34,074 nt of DNA, taken from positions 1-34,074 of the forward strand of contig SXNM01000091.1 in NCBI GenBank assembly GCA_005777155.1. The letters run 5' to 3'. This document shows, piece by piece, positions 15,477-25,000 of this stretch. How positions within the stretch are numbered: position 1 is the stretch's first letter; each line of letters opens with the position of its first letter. This DNA comes from Pseudomonadota bacterium (lineage in GTDB: Bacteria > Myxococcota_A > UBA9042). The position numbers and the translations under genes are program-made. Below the pieces are notes generated by a model that worked only from the letters and a program-made list of their open reading frames with translations, was not told the origin of the DNA and made no database searches.

Positions 15477-17390
15477 ATGGGCGACATGGCGACCAACGCT
15501 CCTTCGACGCACAGCGAGGCGATGCGACCCGCGCGGTACGTGCGTGCGCGGCCTGCCGCTGCGGCCTGCGCGCTTTGGGCGCTGTTGGTGGCAGGCGCGT
15601 GCTCGGAGGACGCCCCCGACGCCTCTGCGGGTCAGGGCGCTGGCGGCGGCCTCTTCGACGGCATCGGCGGCGTGGAGGATACCAGCCCGCATTTTGATAT
15701 CCACGGCGACGACAGCGCGACGGCGGACGCCGAGCCCGAGCCTGGGACGTTCGGCGCGCCGTGCAAGGGCAACGGCGACTGCGACTCCGGCCTGTGCATT
15801 CAGGCGGCCGACGGCATGGTCTGCACCGAGCTGTGCGTCGAGTCCTGCCAGCCGGGCTGGTCCTGCGCCGCCAAGATCGCCAATGGCACCGACCAGGTGT
15901 ATTTGTGTGTGCCTTTGTTCGTGTCGCTCTGCGACCCCTGCAACGACAACCTCCAGTGCAACGAGGAAGGCAAGAGCGGCAACGTCTGCATCAGCTTCGG
16001 CGCGGCGGGCTCGTTCTGCGGCGTAAAATGCGATGAGGTCAACCCCGAATGTCCAGGTGGCTACAGCTGCCAGGCCGTCGTCGACAAGAAGTCGGGCTTG
16101 ACCTCGCACCAATGCGTACGGACCACGGGCCTGTGCACCTGCAGCCGGCGGGCGGTGGAGTTGGCGCTGGAGACGACCTGCACCAGCAACAACCTCTACG
16201 GCAGCTGCGTCGGGTCGCGCCACTGCACGGCGTCCGGCTTGTCGCAGTGCGACGCCCTGGTCCCAGCGGAGGAGGCCTGCAACGCGGTGGATGATGACTG
16301 CAATGGCAAGACCGACGACTTCGCCGCAGGCATCGCCAAGTGCAACAAGACCAACCAGTTCGGTAGCTGCCCGGGCAAGGTGCTGGCCTGCGAGGACGGC
16401 AAGGCGATCTGCGACGCCCTCGACGCCAAGCCTGAGCAGTGCAACGGCATCGACGACAACTGCGACGGCAAGACGGACGAGGGCATCTGCAACGACGGCC
16501 AAGACTGCACCATCGACACCTGCGACACCGCCGGCGGCTGCAAGCATAAGGGCGTCACCGGCACCAAGTGCAGCGACGACGGCGACCCTTGCACCAATGA
16601 CATATGCAACGAGGACGGCCAATGCGCTCACAAGCCCATCGCCGGCATGGCTTGCGACGACGGCTCGATCTGCACGCAGACCGACAAGTGCGTCGCTGGC
16701 GCCTGCGTCGGCGGCAACGCGCTGGGCTGCGACGACAAGGACCCTTGCACCAGCGACGCTTGCGACCCCTTCACCGGTTGCACCCACAGCGCGGCGTCCG
16801 ATGCGATTTGCACCGATGATGGCCTGCCGTGCACGCTGGACCAGTGCCAAGACGGCAAGTGTGTGCACAAGCCGAATGAGGGCGGCGCCTGCACGGACGA
16901 CGGCAAGCCCTGCACCCTCGACACCTGCGCCAACGGCATCTGCACCCATCCGCTGAGCTCGGGCGCCTGCGACGACGGCAACCCGTGCACCGAAAACGAC
17001 GTCTGCTCTGGCGGCGCTTGCCAGGCCGGCACGACCAAGGCCTGCAACGACGGCCAGCAGTGCACTCAGGACAGCTGCGACCCGAAGAAAGGGTGCCAGC
17101 ACAGCACGCAGGCCATGGATTACAAGCCCTGCGCCGCCAGCTCCGGCGAGTGCCCGGTGGGCTTCTGCAACGGCGGGTTCTGCGCCTCCAAAGTCGATCA
17201 GCCCTGCGAGACCAAGGTCAAGGTCGATCTCTGCACTTCGGTCAAGGCGCTTGGGACCTGCACCTCGGCGGGCAAGTGCGTCGCCAAGTCCTTCCCGGAG
17301 ACCGTCAAGTGCGACAACTGCAAGTCTGCCTGCGTCAAATGCGGCTTGTTCCAGGTCTGCCTCGACCTGTTCTTCGCCACAAATCCTTAG
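15477..17390 (+). CDS. Cysteine-rich repeat lipoprotein with MopE-type putative metal-binding motifs
   Basis: ATG at 15477 after an AGGAGG. Lipobox ALWALLVAGAC|SEDAPD, acidic linker. Two CNxxDDxCxGKTDx motifs (16278-16319 and 16440-16484) of the MopE/putative metal-binding type, then CDDGxxCT.. repeats matching the divergent giant protein (e.g. DSCDPKKGCQHS vs DSCDPKKGCVNE). Confidence 0.9.
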   Translation: MGDMATNAPSTHSEAMRPARYVRARPAAAACALWALLVAGACSEDAPDASAGQGAGGGLFDGIGGVEDTSPHFDIHGDDSATADAEPEPGTFGAPCKGNGDCDSGLCIQAADGMVCTELCVESCQPGWSCAAKIANGTDQVYLCVPLFVSLCDPCNDNLQCNEEGKSGNVCISFGAAGSFCGVKCDEVNPECPGGYSCQAVVDKKSGLTSHQCVRTTGLCTCSRRAVELALETTCTSNNLYGSCVGSRHCTASGLSQCDALVPAEEACNAVDDDCNGKTDDFAAGIAKCNKTNQFGSCPGKVLACEDGKAICDALDAKPEQCNGIDDNCDGKTDEGICNDGQDCTIDTCDTAGGCKHKGVTGTKCSDDGDPCTNDICNEDGQCAHKPIAGMACDDGSICTQTDKCVAGACVGGNALGCDDKDPCTSDACDPFTGCTHSAASDAICTDDGLPCTLDQCQDGKCVHKPNEGGACTDDGKPCTLDTCANGICTHPLSSGACDDGNPCTENDVCSGGACQAGTTKACNDGQQCTQDSCDPKKGCQHSTQAMDYKPCAASSGECPVGFCNGGFCASKVDQPCETKVKVDLCTSVKALGTCTSAGKCVAKSFPETVKCDNCKSACVKCGLFQVCLDLFFATNP

Positions 17391-17558
17391 TGGCGCATCG
17401 ACTGGGATCGGTCGCCCTGGCGCGCTGAGACGGGAATTGGCCGTCAGTGCGCTGGCGGGCTATCGTCGGCAGGCCGTGGCCGTCGCGCCGGGTCGGCGTT
17501 CAGCGCGGCGGGCGCCTCGCGGACGTACGGTGGCGGCGCGACAGGAGCGTGAACAGCG

Positions 17559-20500
17559 GTGGACCGCGGCGACGGAGCGACGGCGCAGGTGTGGAGCAGA
17601 GCCCGGCGCGTCTTGCGCTTGGCGCTGCGCTGGTCGGCTGCGAGCGCCTATCAGCTGACGGTCCGCGCCGCGGTGTCGCTGACGACGGCGCTCTTGTTCG
17701 TCTATTTCACGGTGAATTCGCCGTCGGTGGTGGCGCGGCTGGGCGACCTGCTCGCCGACGCCTTGCCTGGCAAGGTGGCGATCGCTGGGCTGCGGTGGGG
17801 GCCTTCGCCGGGGACGCTGACGGTGTCGGGGCTGACGCTGCGCGACCCGGACGGCGTGCTGGTGCTGCAGGCGGCGCGGCTGGACGTCGAGGTGGCTTGG
17901 CTGGCGCTGGTGCAGGACCTGCTCGACGGCGACGACGCGCTGCAAGTCCGCGTGGTCGAGGTCGCGTTGCAGGGGCTGGAGCTGCGCCTGGAGGAGACGG
18001 CCGGCGGCGAGCTGCGGCTGATGCGGGCGCTGGTGCGACCACCGCCGCCCGACGAGCCCCCTTCGACGCTGCGGCTCGGACTCGAGTTCGACGCCATCCA
18101 TCTGCGGGACTCGACCTTCGCCATGGACTTGGCGGGCAGCAAGGTCGACATCGAGGGCCTGGGCGCCGACGTCGAGCTCACTGTGGACGTCACGCCGACA
18201 GCGACCGCGGTGGACTGGACCCTGCGCGGGGTGAAGGCTCGTCATGCCGGCATCGAGATCGACGGCTTCGCCGCGGCCGGGCTGGCGCAGCTGCCGAGCG
18301 GAGCGCTAGCGGTAGAGAGCGCGTCGGGCGACCTCGCGCAGGCGCGGCTACGGGCCGTGCGCATCAGCGGCGACGCGACGCGCCTGGAGCGCGGCGACAT
18401 CGACGTGCGCTGGGCGCCGGCGCTCTCGGTGGCGGTGCGGCGGGCGGCGCTGACCACCAGGAGCCCGGAAGAGCCTTTCCTGCGGCCTTTCCTCGGCGAC
18501 CTCTTTGCCGCCGAGGCGCGCTATGTCGGCGACGTCGAGGTTGACGAGGCGGGCCGGACGGTGGCGCGGGGCGAGGTCGAGGGCAAGGGGCGCATGGTGG
18601 GCTTCGACGTCGGCAGCGTGACGGCGAGGATCGACTTACAGACGCCGACGGCAGCCGGAGATCCGGTCGACGTCGACGTGGCCGACCTCGCGATCATGGC
18701 CTTCGGCGGTGAGCTGCGCAGCGAACGCCTGCACTACCAGCTCGGCAAGGATGGCTGGCAGCGCGTCACCGCCAAGCTGGGGCTGCGGCAGGTCTCAAGC
18801 GCTGAGGCCCTGACGGCGCCCGGCGTCGGCATGACGCTGGCCGCGGCGCTGCCGATCGCGGCGACGCTCGACGGCGACTGTGCGGTCGACGTGCGCATGC
18901 GAGGCGGTGGCGACGCTCCCCTTGAGCTCTACGTTCGCACCGACCTCGACCTGACGATCGGCCGCGACTCGCGCGCCAGCTGGCTGCCGGCGTCGCTGCC
19001 GACCCTCTACCTGCGCGGCGGCGTCGACACCACGATGGCGCCGAGCGCCGACCCGGCGCAGCCGCTGACCATCGGCCTGCGCGGCCTGATCTTGTCTGAC
19101 CGCCGCGATGACCGGGGGCCGAGCCTGACTTCGAGCGCGACCTTTGCGCAGCTCGACGGCGCGCTCGACCTTGCGGCCAAGACCATGGACCTGCGCGGCG
19201 GGCTGCAGCTGCCGGCGCTCGGCGCGATGCTGCGCGGCTTTGGCGTCGCGGGCGTTGACGGGGCCTTGGCGGTGCAAGATCTCAAGGTGCAAGGGCCGCT
19301 GCTGGCGCCGACGGTGCAGGCAGAGATCCGCGGTCGGGGCCTGCGCGCCGCCGGCGTCGCCATCGAGTCGGTGCGGGCCGAATTGGCGCTTGCCTCTGGC
19401 GCCTTGGCGTTGCGTTCGGTGTCGGCGCAGCTGGCGCAGGGTGCGATCACTGGGGGGTTGACGCTCGACCTGTATCGCCGCGACCTGACCGAGCTGCGCA
19501 AGCCGATGGTGCTTCATGGCCGGAAGGTGGCGCTGCACGACGTCGAGCTCAGCAAGCTGCTCGGCGACCTTGGCGTGCCTGGCGTCGCCGGCCGGGCCCG
19601 AATCGATGGACTCGACTTCACGATGGCGCTGGACCGCCCGGTCGAGACCTTTCGCGGCGACGGCCACGTGCACGTCGAGGGGCTCGCCGCGGCCGACGAG
19701 CGCTTCGAGCGGCTCGACGCCGATGTCCGGATTGGCGGCGGCGCGGTGGACGTCAGCGGGCTGGAGTTGATCGTGCCGCCTCTGTTCCGGCTCGGCCAGC
19801 CTGCGTTGGGCGAGCGCGGGCTGATCTCGGGGTCGCTGCGCTACCGCATGGCGGCGGGGGCTTGGTCGGCGGACCTGCAGGTGCCGGCCCTGCGATTTGA
19901 CCAGTTTGGCGCGGTCCGGAAGCTTGGGATGCCGCTGCGCGGTAGCCTGCAGGGCCGTGTGGTGGCCAGCGGCGACGGACGCGACCTGCAGATCGACGGC
20001 GCCTTGACTCGCGTGGCGCTGCGCGAGCTGGCTTGGGACGCCATCGTGATGGGTGACGCGGAGTTGCAGATCGGCAAGGCGGCGGGTCAGCCGGCGATGC
20101 TGGCGAGCGACGCGTTCTTCCCGCGCTTCAAGCTGCTCGCTGGGTCGGCGGTCCACTTTCGCAAGCTGGTGCCGGAGGTGGTGTCGCTGCAGCTCAACGC
20201 CGACCGCTTCGATCCCTACGTGCTGTTGGCGCTACCACCGATGGATGGGCTGAAGCTGTTCGTGGGCGGTCGCGCAGAGTTTCGGCTCGACTTTCGGCCT
20301 GGGCAGCCTGTGTTCATGGTCGACGCCCACCTACAGCCGGGCGAGCTCGAGGTCGAGATGCAGAACGGCATCGACCCGATCCGCAATCGCATGCCAGCCA
20401 CTGTGCGGGTGCTGCCGGACCGATTGGAGTTTGACAGCACCGAGCTGGTGATCAGCGGCAACGCGGTCGAGCTGTGTGGCGCGGTCCTCTACCCCAACGC

Positions 20501-22067
20501 CGAGCGCGGCGAGCCGTTGCTGCTGCGGCTCTACCTCGCGGGCTCGCTTGATGTCCCGCGTTTTGGCGCCTTGGCAGAGAGCATGGCGAACCTCGATCTC
20601 GGCTTCGACATCGGCCAAGATCCGCAGGTGCAGGCCGACCCGGGCTCGCAGTGCCTGCAAGGTAGGCTGTCGCGGATCGGCAAGATGCGCATCGCCGGGC
20701 CTCTGGACGCCCTGCAGCCACGAGGCCAGCTGGTGCTGCGGGCGTCGCGCCTGTTGCCGCGCGGCTATGGCCGAGAGATCGCCCTGGCGGCGGGCGCGCG
20801 GCTGCACTTGGCGACGGACGACGCCGGTCGGCTGCGCGTCGAGATCCCGGACAAGTCGCCGCTAGAAGGCCGCGTCGACGACGGCCGCTTTCGCGTCCAT
20901 GGCAGCGCCGCCCTCAGCGGCTACCAGGCCGAGGAGATCGACCTGCGCGTCTCCGGCGTCGACCTCGCCTACGTCGCGCCCAAGGAGTATTCGGTTGTGG
21001 TCTCGCCGACCCTGCGCTTCCGCGGCGAGCGCCTGGGCGACGCGGCGCGGCGCAAGATGATGCTCAGCGGCGATGTCGTCGTCACCGAGGGCGCCTACTC
21101 GCGCTCGTTCGATCTGGTGGGTCGAGTCATCGGCGGCGTCCGCGGCCGCGAGCTCGACACCTACAGCGCGCCGCTACTCGAGCGCATGCCGTGGCTGGGG
21201 GCGATCGGCCTCGCGGTGAGCGTACGCGGTCAGAATTTTGAGGTGTTATCGCGCTTCCCGATCGGGCGGGCCGACCTGGAGTTGGGCTTTGACATGAAGG
21301 TCCGCGGCACGTTCGCTGACCCCGAGCTCTATGGCCGGGTCGAGGTGCTGCCCGGGAGCCTGCTCACCTACGACCTGTTTCGGCGTGAATTCGAGGTCAC
21401 AGAGGGGTCCATCGACTTCAATGGCGCCATCGACCGCGCCTGGCTGAGCATGAACGCCCGGACCGAGATCGCGCTCGACGACGCCGGCACCGGCGCTGCG
21501 ACCAGCGTGACCTCGAGCGTCGGACCCAACTTGTCGAGCAGCGGCACGCGGCAGCTCAACAAGGTGGTGGTGACGGTTGGGCTGAGTGGCCCGCTCGATG
21601 ACGCGCGGCGGCTCAACATCCAGCTGAGTTCCACGCCGAGCTATGGCCCTGAGGACATCCAGACCCTTATCGCCTTTGGCCAGCTGCGGACGGGTGTCGG
21701 CTCCGGAGCGCTCGGCAGCCGCACCAACGTCGGCTTCATCACCGATGACATCGCCGGCGCGGTGTCCAAGGCGCTGCTGTCGACCTTTGTCGACTCGGTG
21801 ACCTTTGGCATCGCGACCGCCGGCGGCGTCAACGTGCGTGTGGTGACCAGCCTCGGCAAGTCGATTCAGCTGACGGGCGAGTACTATGGCGAGTTCGCCG
21901 GCATCAGCACGGGCAGCGCCACGCTGAGTATTCGGCTCGGGGAGCGCCTCTCGCTCGATGGGCTGCTGCGCATCAACCAGGCCAGCGCCGCGGCGAGCAC
22001 CGGCCAGCAGGTCAACGTCAATGAGGCCAAGCTGCGCTTTCGCGTGCCGCTGACGGAGACGTGGTGA
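17559..22067 (+). CDS. TamB-like (DUF490/AsmA-like) translocation and assembly module protein
   Basis: GTG at 17559. N-terminal anchor AVSLTTALLFVYFTVNSPSVVARLGDLLADALPGKVAIAGLRWG..., long repetitive beta-rich body, C-terminus ELYGRVEVLPGSLLTYDLFRREFEVTEGSIDFNGAIDRAWLSMNARTEI...SYGPEDIQTLIAFGQ...VNVNEAKLRFRVPLTETW, typical of TamB C-terminal domains. Confidence 0.9.
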   Translation: MDRGDGATAQVWSRARRVLRLALRWSAASAYQLTVRAAVSLTTALLFVYFTVNSPSVVARLGDLLADALPGKVAIAGLRWGPSPGTLTVSGLTLRDPDGVLVLQAARLDVEVAWLALVQDLLDGDDALQVRVVEVALQGLELRLEETAGGELRLMRALVRPPPPDEPPSTLRLGLEFDAIHLRDSTFAMDLAGSKVDIEGLGADVELTVDVTPTATAVDWTLRGVKARHAGIEIDGFAAAGLAQLPSGALAVESASGDLAQARLRAVRISGDATRLERGDIDVRWAPALSVAVRRAALTTRSPEEPFLRPFLGDLFAAEARYVGDVEVDEAGRTVARGEVEGKGRMVGFDVGSVTARIDLQTPTAAGDPVDVDVADLAIMAFGGELRSERLHYQLGKDGWQRVTAKLGLRQVSSAEALTAPGVGMTLAAALPIAATLDGDCAVDVRMRGGGDAPLELYVRTDLDLTIGRDSRASWLPASLPTLYLRGGVDTTMAPSADPAQPLTIGLRGLILSDRRDDRGPSLTSSATFAQLDGALDLAAKTMDLRGGLQLPALGAMLRGFGVAGVDGALAVQDLKVQGPLLAPTVQAEIRGRGLRAAGVAIESVRAELALASGALALRSVSAQLAQGAITGGLTLDLYRRDLTELRKPMVLHGRKVALHDVELSKLLGDLGVPGVAGRARIDGLDFTMALDRPVETFRGDGHVHVEGLAAADERFERLDADVRIGGGAVDVSGLELIVPPLFRLGQPALGERGLISGSLRYRMAAGAWSADLQVPALRFDQFGAVRKLGMPLRGSLQGRVVASGDGRDLQIDGALTRVALRELAWDAIVMGDAELQIGKAAGQPAMLASDAFFPRFKLLAGSAVHFRKLVPEVVSLQLNADRFDPYVLLALPPMDGLKLFVGGRAEFRLDFRPGQPVFMVDAHLQPGELEVEMQNGIDPIRNRMPATVRVLPDRLEFDSTELVISGNAVELCGAVLYPNAERGEPLLLRLYLAGSLDVPRFGALAESMANLDLGFDIGQDPQVQADPGSQCLQGRLSRIGKMRIAGPLDALQPRGQLVLRASRLLPRGYGREIALAAGARLHLATDDAGRLRVEIPDKSPLEGRVDDGRFRVHGSAALSGYQAEEIDLRVSGVDLAYVAPKEYSVVVSPTLRFRGERLGDAARRKMMLSGDVVVTEGAYSRSFDLVGRVIGGVRGRELDTYSAPLLERMPWLGAIGLAVSVRGQNFEVLSRFPIGRADLELGFDMKVRGTFADPELYGRVEVLPGSLLTYDLFRREFEVTEGSIDFNGAIDRAWLSMNARTEIALDDAGTGAATSVTSSVGPNLSSSGTRQLNKVVVTVGLSGPLDDARRLNIQLSSTPSYGPEDIQTLIAFGQLRTGVGSGALGSRTNVGFITDDIAGAVSKALLSTFVDSVTFGIATAGGVNVRVVTSLGKSIQLTGEYYGEFAGISTGSATLSIRLGERLSLDGLLRINQASAAASTGQQVNVNEAKLRFRVPLTETW

Positions 22068-25000
22068 GCGTCGTCACGCCAGCAGGACGCGGAGGTGAAG
22101 GCGCCCGTCAGCGGCGGTCGCGGCGATTGGCGGTCGCCGGCGCGATTATGGCGCTGCTGCTGTGGGGACATCCGTCGGCGCAGGCGCAGCCGGCCGAGCA
22201 GACGCAACCGGCGCCGACGAGCGCCGACGGTCGCCGCGCGATAGAGGCTGCGAGGCCGCAGGAGTCGGACGCTCCGGCGCCACTGCCGGTGGCGGCGACG
22301 GCGAGCGGGGCCGTGGGCGGCGGCGCGGCCACACCAGGGGGAGAGGCGACAGCGCCGCCAGGGCCGGCGGGCGTGGACGCCATCGAGGCGGAGCTGGCGT
22401 CGACGCCTGGCCTCGCCAATGCCGAGCGCAATTGCCTGGAGCGGCCGATCGCGGTGGCGGAGCTGCTCGACTGCCTCGGCACCCGCTGCCAGGACCGCGA
22501 GGAGCGTCGAAAGCTCTTATCCCTCGCCGATCTGCAGCTGGGCGCCGTGCTCAGCCGTGGGGCGCTCCTTCGAGCGGTCCGCCGCATCACCGAGACCGGA
22601 TTCGTGCGGATCGCCGCTGTCGATTGCACGGGCGCGGTCACCGGGGCACGGATTCGACTGCGCGTGATCGGCAACAAGGTGATTCGCGGCATCCGGTTCG
22701 AGGGCAACCGCGAGATCTTCACCGCGGAGTTGCAGGCGCGACTGCTCTTCCAGGCCGGCGATGTGCTCGACGCCGAGACTGACGCCGGCCGATTGCAGCT
22801 GCAGCGCCAGACTGCGGCCTTCGAGACCCTCTACCAGCGCTCCGGCTTCGAGCAGGCGCGGATCGAGATCCGCGCCGAGCCCGTCGGAATCGGCCAGGTT
22901 GGGGTGCGGGTCCTCATCAATGAGGGTCAACGCGACCGCGTCACGGGCCTCATCACCGTGCTTCAAGACCCGCACCGTCCAAACGAACGGGAGCGCGCCG
23001 CCGGCCTGCAGTGCCCGCAGGTGCGCGAGCGGGCGCTGCTGCAGGCCAGCGACCTCGTCGACGTCGACGTCTTCACGCGCAGGGCCGAGGTCCGCGCACG
23101 AAGCAAGATCCGCGAGCACTTGCGTGCGCTCGGCTACCACAACCCCCGCGTGTCGATCGACCACGATCGGCGCGACGGGGCGGTGCGCCTCGACATCCGG
23201 CTCGGCCGCTGCTCGCTGGTTCAGACGCTCAGCCGCGAGTCGGCAGAGCAGGCGACCCGTGACGCGGCGCTGCGCCCGGTCCAGGACCCGACGCTGGAGG
23301 CCGTGCTGCCCTTCGTGGAGAGCGGCGTCTTCGACCTCTCGGAGGCCGAACGTGGCCGCCGCGAGCTGCGCGCCGCGCTGGAGAACCGCGGCTACCTCTT
23401 CGCAGAGGTCGAGTTCGACTACCGCGAGACGCCGCGCAGCTGGGGCAGTCGAGTGGCCTCTGCCATCACCTATCGCATCACCACCCGCTACCTGGCGCAG
23501 GTCCGCGGCCTACATTTCTGCGACGCTGCACAGGTCGAGGAGGCGGAGGCCGCGACGGCGGCAGACGGCTGCGCCCGTGTGGCCGGTCGCTCGATGGCGC
23601 TGCCCGCCGGCGAGCTCGAAAAGGCGATCGCCACTCGACCTTACGACGTGCTCGGGGAGGGCGGCTACCTGTCGACAGCGCAGATGTTCGGCGATCTAGA
23701 GGCGCTGCGGCGCCACTACCGCGACTCCGGGTACTTCGAGTTTCACTATGCCCTGGTCGCCCCACCTGGCAGCGCGGGGCTGCAGCGGCGACGACGGCGA
23801 ACCGGCAGTGAGGAGGTCATCGAATACCTGCTCGGCGACCGCGGCTTCCGCGTTCGGCGCCCGATCGGCGAGCACTTCATCTACGTCGACGTGCCCCTCA
23901 TCGAAGGCCGGCGGTCGCGCTTCGACGCCGTCTCCATCCAGGGCGCGTCGCCGTCGCGCTTGCCGCTGGTGCGGTCGCTGCTGGACCTGCGCAGCGGCGG
24001 CGTCGCCAGCGCGACCCTGCTGCGCGAGGCGCTGCAGCGGGTGCAAGACGACTACCAGAACCTGGGCTATTTCCAGTCCAAGGTCGAGGCGTTCTGCAGC
24101 ACGCGCGGCCGAGGGCTTTCGGCTGACGCCGCCGAAGGGATGCAGCCCTGCACACCGGAGCGCATCCTCGCCGAGACGATCGACCTCGAGGTGCGAGTCC
24201 ATGAGGGCCCGCGGGTGCGGATGGGCGAGATCTTCGTCGCGGGAAATTTCTATACGCGGGCGTCACTGCTGCTGCGCGACATGCCTCTGCCGGGCAGCGA
24301 CTTCTCGGCGCAGCGCCTGTTCGAATCGCTGCGGGCGCTGCGCAACCTCGGCCTGTTCCGCTCTGTGTCGTTCCAGTACATCGGCCGCGACGAGGTGCCG
24401 GCGCGCCAAGACATCGCCGTCGTCATCCATGTCGTGGAGGACGAGACGCAGCACTTCGAGGCCTCGGCCGGCTTCCAGACCATCAACGTCAACCGCGCCG
24501 AGCGTGCAGGGCTGCCCGGCCTCTTCGACGCCATGGAGCACCTGACCTCGGCCGGCAGTCGGCTCGGCTCGGGCTACGGGCAGTTTCTCGGCCTGAACCT
24601 GTCAAACCTGCTGTTCACCCTCGAAGGCAAGTGGATCGAGCGCAACCTCGACCTGTTTGGCGGCGGTAAAGAGCTGCGCCTTGAGGGCCGCGTCGGCGTG
24701 ACACCCGACATCACCGAGGGTCCGGCGCTCGGCCTGCTGGCGCTGGTCTACCAGGACAGGCGGCTGCTCGGCTCCGAGGTCTCGCTGCGCTTCTTTCCGG
24801 GCTACGTGTCGCGTGACTTTGCGACCACGGCGATCGACGTCGACAAGGCTGGCACAGCCGCCGAGGTCGCGCGGGCGTTCGGCAAGCTCGGCGTCTCGGC
24901 GGGCCTCGACTTCGGCGTTGTGCGCACCCGCGACATCGTCGCCCAGGGGGAGTTCGCGACCTGGACCGACCTCCAATTCCAAGGGAAGCTGCTGCTGCGT

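Noticed and set aside
15195-17102. N-terminal part of the supplied 3079-aa minus ORF
   Set aside because: It is antisense to the well-supported plus-strand repeat lipoprotein at 15477..17390. A signal peptide/lipobox with Shine-Dalgarno supports the start at 15194.
18795-20156. Minus ORF of 453 aa
   Set aside because: Antisense to the TamB-like gene; Arg/Gln-rich artefact.
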